Below, piece by piece: positions 1 to 11,188 of a stretch of DNA of 64,000 nucleotides. The position numbers were made by a program, and so were the translations under genes. Below the pieces are notes generated by a model. That model did not search any database. It was not told the origin of the DNA and saw only the letters and a list, made by a program, of their open reading frames with translations. Source of the DNA: Capniomyces stellatus (Eukaryota; Kickxellomycota; Harpellomycetes; Harpellales; Legeriomycetaceae). The DNA lies in the NCBI GenBank assembly GCA_001661515.1, contig LUVW01000014.1:186001-250000 (forward strand), in the 5' to 3' direction. The first letter of the stretch is position 1; every line of letters begins with the position of its first letter.

Positions 1-3000
1 TCAAAGGCATATCGAATAAATTGAGAGCAAGCGATTCAAACGAAAAGCATTTTCCAAGTTTCTAAAACTTCAAATTCGCCTTCATTGTTTGGTGTAATGA
101 ATGCGTCAAATTTTATGAAAATCCAACCAACTTGTAATATGTGACTAAACATGATATACGCTTCTATATCACATATCTGTGGGTTTTAAAAATAGGATAG
201 TTGAGTAGTAGCTTTTTTTTATGCTAGTTGAGTTTATAAGGTATTCAATGATGATCGTCAATCAGTTGGCCTATAAAATTAACGCAACATAGCAAAATCG
301 ATGTACTTAAAGCGAGACATCTCGCATATTATGTATATCCCATATATTTTAGTTTGCTTAACAAGAACAAAAGTAAATAAATGCTAGGTGTGTTTCGCTG
401 ATTGAAACGCTTTAACGGTGATTCTCAAGCTGTTTAAACAATCAAGCACTAATTGGATGAATATTATGAGCATACTGCAGTGTTAAGACAGAGTACTAAT
501 GATAAATTGTTGAATTGTTAAAGTATTATTAGTTTTATGTGTATATATACATGTTTGTTTATTTTTTTAAACAATCAGAAATCCAATTTACGACTAATGT
601 ATAAAACAACAACAAGTGTATTAGTTCTAGAAAGTAAAAAAAAATATTAAAAGATTAGAATTCCAGTATCTGTTAGAAGAAACACAATAGCTATTTTATT
701 TTTATTTTGAGATACAGTCAGCGAAATAAAAATCGAAATCAAAGTAATATAACCTTAATACAAACACACAGCGCCTAGAATATATTAATACTTTTGCCTA
801 CGCCAAAATATTATCAAGACCGACATTTTATAGAAATAAGTGAGTACCACCAGAAACACCAAAAAAAGTTTTAATAAATATATAACTAGAGTTCTCAACA
901 TCACTCCGATAGAAACACAACTTGTAACGCCCAATAAAACCGATAGAAAGTAGATTTTACAGAGCTTTTACTGTAATCAAACCAAGGCACAGAAGCGATA
1001 GAGTAGTCCAAAGTGAATCAGAATAACGTATAACGAAACCAAAACAGTGGAATAGTAGCCTAGAGTCGTCACACAAGTCGGGCACAGCAACACCAATAGT
1101 CAGTAACGAATAAATTGGTAAGCAAAATATTTATTTTGGATAGTTGTGCCAGTTTACATTCGACACCAATACACACAAAGTGGTTCAATATGTATATGTG
1201 TATATATACGGAGTCTGCTATATTGTACTGCCGTATGTCATGGTGTAGCATATAGCGACCAGACTATGCAGAAAGCTAATACACACCTAATTTGGGGAGG
1301 GTGAGGGGGCGGTATGGTTGTGATAGTGACATTTGATTCACTAGTTTAATACCTGGAGAGGAGGAGGATGGCCAAGTTTTAAATTGGTTTGGCTTTTTGA
1401 TTTTTTGGCAGAAAAATAATGAGGAAAAATATAATGTAAAAACATCCTTTTAATGGATTGATGGGTGATGTACGAGTACGAGTATGCGTGAGTTGGTGGT
1501 ATCTCGTAGAGGTGGTGAATTTAAAACAAAATAGTTGTGTTTTAATGGGTTTAATTTATGGAATATTTGGATAAATTGTGGAGGTAGGGATTTTATTCCG
1601 AATGGTGGTAAGGTTGATACTTATTTTACGTATCAACTTTAATTGAGCAAACTAAATGGAATAAAAAAAAAAGCCGAGTGAAATTGAGTCAGATGATAGG
1701 CTAAGAGTTTAGAACAGTTTGGATTATAGAATAAAAAAAATTAATATATTTCAGACACAAAAAGAGAAAGAGGGTGTTCTTAGAGGTAAAGCTTGCCAAG
1801 GAGTGGAGGAGGCAATTAATCACTTGAAATGGGTAGGTGTACTAAGAGGAAATAGCATTGTCTTTCAAACAGGCTACGTGAAGGGTTCTATGAAACTGTT
1901 TCATAAAAATAAAAGAGCTATTCACTATTATTTATAGCTGAAAAAAGAAATACAGTTCACTGAGTGTAATTAAAAATGAACAAAAGCCTAAAAGGCAATG
2001 GTTCAGAATAAGACAAAAACCTGATATATAAACAACAGAAAGTGTCGCTGGTTTGGATATCAAGTATCTCAAGCTTTAGATTACACATTTTAATTAAACA
2101 CTTGTATATAATATATAAACATAAAGAGCAGCATTAAAAAAAAAACAACTAAAGAAAACATAAACTTGCTAGATTGAAAATAATACTTGATAAAATAATA
2201 TTAAAAAAAATAATAATAAACAAAATAAATAGCAAATAGCAAACAAACGACAAATAAATAACAAACAAAGCGACTAGGTAAAAGGGGTAAGTAAAGGGTA
2301 CATATTTGTTTGCTAAATACGTGGAATGTTTATTAAATTATACTTGGGTGCTAGTATACAAATGGTATGGTGTATACATAGCGTGGTGGTGATGTGGCTC
2401 GAAAGTGACACTTTATAAAAAGAGGGAAAAAAAAGCAAAAGCAAAAGCAAAAGCAAAAATAAAAACAAAAACAAAAACAAAAACAAAAACAAAAGCAATA
2501 GCAATAGCAATAGCAATGGCAATAGCAAAAAAATAAAAACAAAGATAAATATAAAAAAACAAGCAAGTATATTTCTAGACAAAAAAATATGAAATCAAGT
2601 GGGCAATTACAACTTCGAGTTGAGGTTTAGAATTGACAGCAAAAAGAGAGAAAATTAGACCTAAATAGGAAATCAACCTACAGATTTACAAATGTGTGAG
2701 AATTATTAATCCACTAAATTCAAATTATATAATTTGAAAGTTTTGGCAAATAAAAAGGAAGGGTATTTCAATTTAAAAAAAGCGTGTAAGAAAGGTAGAA
2801 ATTGAAGCAGAGTTTGATAATCTCGCAAGTCCAAGTAGAAAAAAAGAAAAAGAGAAAAGAAAAAAAAAGGAAAAAGGAAAAAGTAAAAATAACAAATCTA
2901 TAAAAAAAAACCGAGTTGAAAAGGAATGGCCAAAAAAAAAGAGATTGGACTAAAAATAAATAAAATAATAGAAGAAAGGAAACAAAAAAAATCAAATAAT

Positions 3001-4009
3001 TACTAGAGATTTAAGGAAATAATAAAAACTGTTTTTTTTTACAACAGCTTAGATTTATTTACTTATTTTAATATATTATATTTGATGCTCAAACTATTAT
3101 TATCAAGGGTAAAAAGACAGCATTAGATTTAAAATTGCATACTCATACTCATTTCTCTATAGATTGATAAGCACAATACCAACCAAACAGCGAAGACGAA
3201 TACGTGAAAGTAAAGGAGTAAAAAAGATAGCAACAAGTAGGCAACTATTATAAGATATTGAGCCAAGAGAAGGATTGAGTAGAGTTGGCTTGTAACAGAG
3301 ATAAAAAGAAAGAGTAACAGCAGTACACAACGATTAAATAAAGTAAAAGAACCACGTAGAGTCGATTAAAGTAAGTGTAAATTTTATTGCAAAAGAAAAG
3401 TAAAAGGATGGAGTGAAGGTTGTAAAGAAGATAAAAAGCATCAAGTAAGATGAAGTTGTAAATAAGAGAAAAAATGATACAGTGATGTAGAATCGGTATT
3501 TAAAAAAGAAAACAAAATAAAATACAAATAGGAAAGGGAACAGAATAGAACAGGATATAAGAAACTGCAGTGGTATTTTTTAAAGCAAGATACTCGAGAC
3601 AAGATTGATCAGAACTGTATAATAGCAAACACAAATAGAGTGCAGAACGAGACGAGTTCGGCTAAAAGAACTAAATAGAAGTCAAAAAAAAAATAGAGAA
3701 GAGAACAGATAGAAACCACATACTTTTAACAAGAGTATTGTAATATTTTTTAACAAAACAGAGTAGTAGAACAAGGTTTAAATCCACAAGAAAGAGACTG
3801 TATATAAATCAAGCTGGTTATAAAAGAAAAGAAGAATTAGAGTAACGAAACCTTTCCTAGAAAATAAATAATAACGAACAAATAAGGTAAATAAGATGAA
3901 ATTAGTATTGGTGGGGATAGTAGTAGTAGAAATTTTGAAGTGAAAAAGAGGGGGCAAAACAAGTAGCTAACAGAGTTTAAAATGGAATGTGGTTGTAGAT
4001 ATAAAAGAA
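1..4009. other. gene-free AT-rich stretch upstream of the PSP1-like gene
   Basis: No reading frame here shows a recognisable domain or an exon series with splice sites; the longest frames are low-complexity shadows. From about 2100 onward the + strand is markedly purine-rich and pyrimidine-poor, up to the start of the PSP1-like gene. Part of it could be a long promoter or 5' leader of that gene, but nothing in the sequence proves this. Confidence 0.6.
2429..2530. repeat. A-rich hexanucleotide tandem repeats
   Basis: A run of six-base units of the form AAAAGC, then AAAAAC, then AATAGC, several copies each and merging into one another. It lies inside the purine-rich region before the PSP1-like gene. 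The opposite-strand frames it creates are simple Leu/Phe/Cys repeats and not genes. Confidence 0.85.
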
Positions 4010-6745
4010 ATGTTGTCATTTGTGCAAAACTTGGAAAACAACGGGGAGAAGATCAGCAAGCACTTTAATGAGCATGGGGGCAGTAAAAGAAGTGAAGGGA
4101 CAATGCAAGGCGAAGGACCAGAGAGCGAAGGAAACCAGGAGAACGGGGGAATGGGGGCAGGGAAGGTGAATAAGGGGGGAATGGGAGCAATTAGAGCGGG
4201 GGTATTTTTAAACGAGGAGGGTGGAGGAGGAGGAGGAGTGATGTCAAGAGAAAGAGGGGCGATGGATATCAGCTGGAAGGCGGTTGGTAGCCAGTCAGGA
4301 AGAATGGTGGCAGAATCAGGAGCCAAAGAAGGGGAGAAAAACAAGGCGCTCTGGGGAATTGAGGGGCTGACAGAGAAGACGAAAAACATGAGCATCAACA
4401 ACACAGACAGCGTTTCAAAACTAGGAGGAATGATGGTAAGTAACGGGCCAATAAACGTTGGGGGGATGGCAATGGGAGGAGGAGGAGGAGGAGGAGTAAA
4501 TGATAAGGGAGTGCACGGGTCAGAGGCATGGGCAGCATTCTCACGTAGTATTGAGCCAGATAGCTATATTGGAAAGGAGCAAAACGTCTACAAGATTGTA
4601 GGGAACCAGCTGGACATTGGAGGGCTCAATGGAGTTGGTCAACGTCACGGACAGGACACACAAGCAGAGGGAATAAAAGTGGCACATGATGTAGGAGACG
4701 GGAATCAAGAAAACAAACTCGCAGCAGCAGCGGCAGCAGCAGCAGAGGCAGTGTTTATGGACAGTGTGTTGATGAGTGCGATGGACACAGGAGACAGAAT
4801 AAAGATGCAAAATGGAGGAGTAATTCCAGGAAACAAAGCACCAGGAATGATGTTTTCCCACAACCAAACTCAAGGCCATAGCCACAGTCACAGCCATGGT
4901 CACAACCACAACCACACTCACAGCCATGGAAAGAACCAACTGTCACCCAATCAAATCACAGGCAGTCGCGGATCTACTTTTGACCTAATGGATCTAAACG
5001 GAAGCTCAACACACAAACCTCACACTCACAACAACACAAACATGACATCTGACCTCTTTGAAAAAGGAACGATGGCCAACTCCTTGTCTGGCATCTCACT
5101 CGGCAACCGCCGCAACTCAACCAACGTCCAGCCAATCGACACGTCAAGCGTTGGAACATCGCAGATGAGCATCAGCGACAGGATGAGGTACAGAGACGCT
5201 ATCCAGGCAGTACAGTACTACGAAAACTGCTTTGACAGAGCTGTAGCCCCAACTCCAGGCTCTATCTCTAACGCCCAACTTTCAACAGGCGTTGGCCAGC
5301 TCGTCTCAGGATCAGCCTACTCATTGTTTGGCAGAGCCCCAGGGTTTCTCGGTCCAAATGACCCCTTCCCCACAGATGTCAACAGACCCCCATACCAAAT
5401 GTCTCTTGGAACCTACTCGGGTCTAGGCTTTATCCAGCCCCCCCTTAAAACTGAAAATCCATATGGCTTCCACCAACACAGACACTCCAGCCAGCCCCAA
5501 CAATCCTTTGCCTCCATCCACGGCCCCCACTCAACCCTAGGAAACACCCTCCCCTCATCTGCATTCATCATGCAACCCCCTATCAACCAACTTCCCTACT
5601 CTATCAACCGCATGAACATGGGAATCCACATGCCAATCCCAAATCCAAACCAAAACCCAAATTCAAATCCAAATCCAAATCCAAACCAACCCCAAAATCA
5701 GAACCAAAATCAGAATCAAAATCAAAACCAAAATCAAAATCAAAATCAAAATCAAAACCAAAATCAAAACCAAAATCAAAACCAGAACCAAAATCAAAAC
5801 TCCAATCCATCCCTCAACACAAGCCAATCCTCCAACAACATCAAGTCTCTTTCCCACATGTCCCAAAACATCCACAACCCCAACCAGTTGTCTGAAATGG
5901 GCAAAGGCGTTTCTCTACTCGCCCTCCCTGCTGATGCCCGCATCTTTATTGTCCAGTTTAAAGGCAAACGCAGCGACTTGTTCTTCTTCCACAAACCCGA
6001 CTCCAACTACGCTATTTCTTCCCCATCTTCTGAATCCAACCTCGCGCCTGGCGCCTGTGTAATTGTTGAGGCTGATCGAGGCCAGGACTTAGGCCTCATC
6101 ATCGAAGAGTGCCGCTCCCGCGAACAGGTTGTTGCCTTTATGTCTGCCCGCGTCCAAGACGAAGACTCATACAATATGCTCAATTCTGACTCATCTGCCC
6201 CTGGCCTATCCAAGGTCGGCGAGTCCAGCCCAAGCTCCAGCATTGCTTCCCTATCCCCCAAATCCTCAGAGTTTTTCCCAACATCTTCCCCCTCAAACGC
6301 CCAATGCCCCCCAACTCCCGACTCCCCATCCGACTCTTCAAGCCAAACCCAAAGTCAAACCCAAAATCAAAACCCAACATCACAGGACCAGTCCTCCTCC
6401 TCCTCTTCCCCATCTGACCACCAACCCCCCGCCTCTGTTTCTCCAAAGGACATCTTTGTCAAACGCATCTTCCGCGTTGCCGATCCCAACGACATTGATC
6501 TTGTCCACTCCAAATCTCAAGACGAACAAAGAGCTCTTCTCGTCTGCCAATCTAAAGTTCGCCAGAAGAAACTGCCCATGGAGGTCTCCGACGCTGAGTT
6601 CCAATGGGATCGCCGCAAGCTTACCTTCTTTTTCATCGCCGATCGCAGAATCGATTTCCGTGAACTTGTTCGCGAATTATTCAAAACCTACAAAACTCGA
6701 ATCTGGATGTGCGCTGTTGACCAAAGACAACAAAATATATCTTGA
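4010..6745 (+). CDS. PSP1 C-terminal domain protein with long low-complexity N-terminus
   Basis: Single-exon frame of 911 residues from the first in-frame ATG at 4010; the frame opens upstream at a GTG only. About residues 640-905 match the PSP1 C-terminal conserved region: a start like FIVQFKGKRSDLFFF, a central GACVIVEADRGQDLG segment, and a tail with KLTFFFIADRRIDFRELVRELF. Proteins of this family include yeast Psp1, a cytoplasmic suppressor of DNA polymerase mutants, and trypanosomatid and bacterial relatives; the biochemical role is unclear. The first 640 residues are disordered: Gly/Glu-rich at the start, an Ala run near 238-246, a His-Ser-rich block near 288-312, and a long Asn-Gln alternating stretch near 544-600. 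A Ser-rich insert splits the PSP1 domain itself. Codon use in the second half is C-rich and pyrimidine-biased. The family call is firm, the function is not. Confidence 0.85.
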   Translation: MLSFVQNLENNGEKISKHFNEHGGSKRSEGTMQGEGPESEGNQENGGMGAGKVNKGGMGAIRAGVFLNEEGGGGGGVMSRERGAMDISWKAVGSQSGRMVAESGAKEGEKNKALWGIEGLTEKTKNMSINNTDSVSKLGGMMVSNGPINVGGMAMGGGGGGGVNDKGVHGSEAWAAFSRSIEPDSYIGKEQNVYKIVGNQLDIGGLNGVGQRHGQDTQAEGIKVAHDVGDGNQENKLAAAAAAAAEAVFMDSVLMSAMDTGDRIKMQNGGVIPGNKAPGMMFSHNQTQGHSHSHSHGHNHNHTHSHGKNQLSPNQITGSRGSTFDLMDLNGSSTHKPHTHNNTNMTSDLFEKGTMANSLSGISLGNRRNSTNVQPIDTSSVGTSQMSISDRMRYRDAIQAVQYYENCFDRAVAPTPGSISNAQLSTGVGQLVSGSAYSLFGRAPGFLGPNDPFPTDVNRPPYQMSLGTYSGLGFIQPPLKTENPYGFHQHRHSSQPQQSFASIHGPHSTLGNTLPSSAFIMQPPINQLPYSINRMNMGIHMPIPNPNQNPNSNPNPNPNQPQNQNQNQNQNQNQNQNQNQNQNQNQNQNQNQNQNQNSNPSLNTSQSSNNIKSLSHMSQNIHNPNQLSEMGKGVSLLALPADARIFIVQFKGKRSDLFFFHKPDSNYAISSPSSESNLAPGACVIVEADRGQDLGLIIEECRSREQVVAFMSARVQDEDSYNMLNSDSSAPGLSKVGESSPSSSIASLSPKSSEFFPTSSPSNAQCPPTPDSPSDSSSQTQSQTQNQNPTSQDQSSSSSSPSDHQPPASVSPKDIFVKRIFRVADPNDIDLVHSKSQDEQRALLVCQSKVRQKKLPMEVSDAEFQWDRRKLTFFFIADRRIDFRELVRELFKTYKTRIWMCAVDQRQQNIS

Positions 6746-7285
6746 TCAAAAGTCTACTTTTACTTTTTACTTTTTTTTTTTTTCTTCAAAAAAAAAAAAT
6801 ATAAACAACCCTATTTTCTCTTTCCATATCGATATTGTAACTTTAATTACACCCTTGTCCCCTCCCCAATCTCCACCACTCTGCTTCTCTTTTCTCGCAC
6901 AACCCCCCTCTTACTTTTATTTCTGTAACTATTCCCCCTTTACCTTCCTCTTCCTTCCTAAAAAACACGAACTGTTCAGCAAATCACAAATCCCCTCTTT
7001 GATACTCTCACTTATATTTTATTCGAGTATATATACTTTAGTTGTTATTTTATTTTTTACTTTTAATATTCTTCTTTTTCTTTCTTACTTGTCAACTAAA
7101 TATACTTTTATTTAAAGTTTTGCACCGCATCTTAATAATCAATTAGCAGCAATGTAGTTGTAAAAATTGTTGAAAACAAAATAAATAGAATAAAATAGAC
7201 CTAAAATCATATATCCCGACTATGCTAATAGAAGTTACACGTAAACATGCATAAATTTACACATACAAAGACTAGCAAGGCCACT
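6746..7285. other. pyrimidine-rich 3' flank of the PSP1-like gene, then AT-rich spacer
   Basis: Directly after the stop comes a run of T and C with a short A tract near 6789, and the + strand stays pyrimidine-rich to about 7110. This probably holds the 3' UTR and poly(A) region of the PSP1-like gene, which converges on the T-protein gene ending at 7286. No coding signal was seen. Confidence 0.6.
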
Positions 7286-9225
7286 TTACTTGAAGTATTT
7301 TGCTGGTAAAAATGGCATTTTAACTATTTCTGCGTCCTGTACACGGTTTCTGACTTTAACCTTAACAGGCGTTGAAACCTTATTCAATCCTTTTTTGACA
7401 TATCCCATTGCAATGTTATATCCCAACGATGGTGATGGAACTCCACTTGTTACTTTTCCTATTTCCTCCGACCCTTCAGAGTTCAAAATCAAAGCTCCCT
7501 CTACGTTCAAAATTAAATTAAATTAAATAAAATAAAATAAAATAAAGTCAAATCAATCAATCAATCAACCATTTTAGTATATACGCTCGCGTATAAGATG
7601 CTAAAATAATATAAACAAACCATCCCCCAATTACCTCTAGCTGGTGCACCCCCTTTAATAACCAACCCAACACGCCTTCTATCACCTCCTTTCTCAGCTA
7701 GCTGTTTCAGAACAACATCGCTTCCAATAAACCCACCACCCTCAGCGCGTCTACGTTTTCCAATAGTCCAAACAAGTCCTGCTTCCAGTGGGGTTGTGGT
7801 TTCATCAATATCATGGCCATACAAGCACAAACCTGCTTCAATGCGCAAGCTGTCTCTTGGTGCCAAACCCGCAAGTTTCAAGTCGTGGTTTTCCAACAAG
7901 TGTGATGTTAGTTCCTCAGCTTGTGATGATGGAATCGAAACCTTGTGTGTTTGTTTATAAGGAAAGGGTATATCCATAGAAATTGAGTGTATATCCAACA
8001 CGATTACTGCAATACTCCCATTATATATATTTATATATACTTTTGTGTAATTTATGTCATTTGGGATAAAATAAAACAATGTTGTAAATTGCAGATCAAT
8101 TTGATTATATTTATTACCTCAAATCCATCTTCTCCAGTATAACCTGACCGTGTTACATGCACTGGAACACCACCAAAGTCCATGGCCTTTGCGCTCATGA
8201 ATCCCATAGTTCCTAGTGACTGTGTTGTCAACTTTTGCAGAATTTCACTTGATTTTGGTCCTATAGCACACACACATACACAGATATGCCCCCCGCCACC
8301 CCCCAAAAAAAAAGTATTACTTGTGGTTAGTTAATGATGGGTTCAGTATCTAAAACAATGCGTACATAATTCCATGTTAGCCAAGCGTAGAGAGAAAGGG
8401 AAGGAATGTAATGGTTCCAATATAACCTTACCTTGGATCGCAATTAAAGAATGGTCGTTTATCTTTGTGACTTGAACATCTCCGCCGCCATTAACAAACT
8501 TTTTCAAGTTGGATGAAATATGTGCCCAATCCTTATCGGCACAGCCAGCGTTACAAACGACATAGAGGTGGTCCTCATGTCTAGTAATGATCAAATCATC
8601 TTCAATTCCACCGTTGCTGTTCAAAAACAACGACAATGTTCCCATTCCTGTTGGCAGTTCTTTGATGTCAGAAACCACCATTGTTTCGAAAAACTTGACT
8701 CTGTCTGCACCAGTCACCTTTAGCTGTAACATATGCGAAACATCAAACAACGAACTGTTCTTGCGTGTCCACAAGTGAGATTCTAGCGCACTTTGGTCAT
8801 TATACTGTAATGGCATTGACCAGCCCGCAAACGGCGCCATTTTACCCCCATTCTTAATGTGCAGATCGTATAATGAAGTACGTTTAATCGCATCTACCAG
8901 TTTTTTTTGTTTTGGATTTATAATTTAAGCATTGTTGATTTAGTTTTACGTATTTTTTTATTTTTATTTTTATTTTACTTGTTGCAACTCAGATACCCCA
9001 ATATCAATAACAAACAATCCATATCGACAAATGTACGGGTTTGGTGGTACGACATTCTCGTAAAAAAAAATAACCATGAAGCGTTTAGTTGCTTCTATAT
9101 ATGCAAACTCACAGGCTCAAACTCTTACCTGTTGTAGCTGAGGAAAGGTTTTTGCTCAACAACTTGTTTTGGATTCTGTTTACATTTAGTAAATTACCCG
9201 TGCTTGGTTTGAACAATCGATTCAT
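7286..9225 (-). CDS. GCV1: aminomethyltransferase (glycine cleavage system T protein), mitochondrial
   Basis: Five exons on the minus strand, in coding order 9129-9225, 8893-8432, 8260-8118, 7941-7635 and 7500-7286, give a continuous frame of 407 residues, normal for the family. The T protein transfers the methylene carbon of the H-protein-bound glycine intermediate to tetrahydrofolate and releases ammonia in the mitochondrial glycine cleavage complex. Exon 1 encodes a basic, acid-free presequence (MNRLFKPSTGN...) typical of mitochondrial import. Exon 2 carries TSLYDLHIKNGGKMAPFAGW and the DVSHM segment of the folate-binding fold. Exon 3 carries VTRSGYTGEDGFE, and exon 4 GLAPRDSLRIEAGLCLYG with the downstream PLEAGL. 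The last exon has TSGVPSPSLGYNIAMGYV. All junctions use GT-AG. A row of ACAAAA repeats sits immediately before the ATG in the leader. Confidence 0.96.
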
Positions 9226-9744
9226 TTGTTTTTGTTTTTGTTTTTGTTTCTGCTTTGATACTATGGTTAGAATAGTTGTAAACCCGTTTAAATATCAATA
9301 CTGTTGTTGTTCTTTCTTGAAGGAAGGATACAGCTACAATCAAAGTATAATTATCTTTTGCTTCAAACCAAGAACCAAAATCCCATTTATATTTATATTT
9401 CTATTTACATTTATTTACTTTATTTTATTTTTTTTGTTATCATTATGTTCATTTGTTTTCACGTTAGCCATTTTTTTTTCCTTGTTCCTCCAAATCTGCC
9501 TTGTTATTTTTTTCTTCTTCCACTCCTTCACACTCTAAAACAAAAATAGATCTGAAAATTTCGGGGAATTCCATTTTTTTTTTTTTCGTTTCTTTAACTT
9601 TTCTTTATAGTCGTTTGATTTGGTCACAATGTTTTTCTCCAACCATTTTTTTTTTCTATTCAGTGGAAACAGTATCGCCCCCTCCATACTCCCCACCCCT
9701 TGGCTCATAGCAACTATCATTTTACCCTCTTTTCAAACATATTG
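9226..9744. other. spacer between T-protein gene and the small OB-like gene
   Basis: T-rich on the + strand. It holds the ACAAAA-type repeat of the T-protein leader (9226-9250). A minus-strand lysine-rich frame at 9535-9720 has no family resemblance. It could be a further 3' exon of the neighbouring small gene, but no splice junction forces that. Confidence 0.4.
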
Positions 9745-10101
9745 TTATATCTCCAAAAATAAATAAAAACAACACCAACATCTAACTCTGCCGTTTCCAA
9801 TTGTTTCATCCAAGTCATTAATAACACCACCTGTTACCAACAGCTGCAAGTTAACTTATCACTTTTGTAGCATTTGTATTGACATCGTGAAACCCCATAC
9901 ATGCACAAATATATATTTATGTCTGTGCCATAACAAACTGCTTGTAGCTGATGCTTTTAAGCACAAACAAACCAAATAAACAGTACCTTTCACTTCAATA
10001 ATAGTGCCATAAACCGTTGCTAGACTTAATATGCTATAAGAAGAAACAAACACCTTATTCATATGAGTTACGAGTTTAAATACTGAATACCGATCCAACA
10101 T
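9745..10101 (-). CDS. small OB-fold-like protein, tentative (Stn1-like pattern)
   Basis: Two exons, 9987-10101 and 9745-9830, joined by a GT-AG intron, give 66 residues with consistent phase. The first exon begins MLDRYSVFKLV and contains LSLATVYGTIIEVKG. The second continues with VINDLDETIGNGRVRCW. This order, a hydrophobic strand with G.I..V followed by a D-D/E-T-G segment and a C-W strand, resembles the first strands of OB folds in Stn1- or RPA32-type proteins. The product is much shorter than any Stn1, so either more 3' exons exist or the gene is a remnant. It starts 134 bases after the stop of PEX4 on the same strand. The gene model is uncertain and the identity is only a suggestion. Confidence 0.3.
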
Positions 10102-10234
10102 TTTTGATCCGTTAATTTGGCTTTAAAAGTACATTACAACAGAAAAAAAAAAATCAAAAAAAGAAGAAAAAAACCAAAAAAATCAAAAAAAAAAACCACC
10201 CCTCCTCCTCCCCGCTAGTATCTCTAATCCAAGC

Positions 10235-11188
10235 TCATTCGACTAATCTTTCTGCATACATACTCGTATACATTCTTACAAGCGAGTTGTATCCTACCGT
10301 ATCTCCACAACGAAGCAAATTCGCTACACCAAACAAGTGTACGAAAGAAAAAAAGCAAACCAGTATAGTTAGTTTTACTTTTCTTTCTTTTCTTCTTTTT
10401 ATTATCACACTGCCTTAATTTAACTTAAGTCACATAATTTAACAGAACTTGGTCCCGTAGCTTGGCTTCAATATATAAATCATCAACTAGTCAAACATAC
10501 CAGCATCACAGTTCAAAGGGCTGTTTGGCTCAGGATCTATCAACAACGAAAGTATCGCTGTGCATATGGTCTTCAGTGTCCAAACTGCCGACCATTCTCC
10601 CTTTAAGATATCTAGACAAATTTCTCCGGTCTAATTTGTACCAGTATTATCCACAACCATTGTTTAGTTGGTTATTTATCATATCTCTAGACATACACAC
10701 ACAATTTTAAATAGGCGTTGACCAAACGTATTAAATATATATTCTTACTTCTAAATGGATGTTGGGGTGACAGATAGTCGTTATAAAGTTAATTGAGGGC
10801 GGATTCATTGGGTATGTGTCTGGAATTTTTATGCGAAGCTTAAACAGACCGCCTTTAAAATCCAATGAATACACAAAATAATGCACAATTTAGGAATTTA
10901 AACAAAGAAACACAAACATCAACAAAAGAAGTGGACATACCGAACAAAAGTGTGTGGATCCGGAACCAGTCCAGATATCACCGCATTAACATTAATTTAT
11001 TTTCGGTATTTAATAAAATGTATATGCAAGGTCGATTTACTTTGATAAGGAGAGTTTTCTGGACCCTTTATAATCGCCTCCCAATCTAGAATATCTTCGC
11101 CAACAGGCTGCAACAGCACAATTTCGGACGGCATTCCTTTGTCAAGATTCTTGAGTTCTTGCTGTAACCGACGTAGACACGATCCCAT
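10235..11188 (-). CDS. PEX4: peroxisomal ubiquitin-conjugating enzyme E2 (peroxin 4)
   Basis: Four exons, 11188-11041, 10852-10749, 10630-10501 and 10323-10235, give 156 residues. PEX4 is the E2 that monoubiquitinates the PTS1 receptor PEX5 at the peroxisome membrane so that it can be recycled. The E2 fold is intact: N-terminal helix with RRLQQELKNLDKG, the YPMNPPSINFITTICHPN segment, the catalytic cysteine at residue 89 in TGEICLDILKGEW, and the WTLKTICTAILSLL helix. The ending DPEPNSPLNCDAANLLR then CGDTVGYNSLVRMYT is characteristic of PEX4 rather than other E2s. All introns are GT-AG and phases close exactly. PEX4 is normally tethered by PEX22, which is not in this window. Confidence 0.95.

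Noticed and set aside
2313..2995. Minus-strand Leu/Phe-rich frames looking like membrane proteins
   Set aside because: They are translations of A-rich hexamer repeats and purine tracts; two frames over the same repeat are open, composition is extreme and there are no splice or start signals.
4541..5875. Minus-strand frames opposite the His- and Asn/Gln-rich blocks of PSP1
   Set aside because: Shadows of the low-complexity codons; no independent coding signal.
6129..7115. 328-codon frame on + overlapping the PSP1-like gene
   Set aside because: It lies in a shifted frame over the C-rich end of the PSP1 domain and its 3' flank; Pro/Ser/Phe-rich with no domain, while the other frame encodes a conserved domain.
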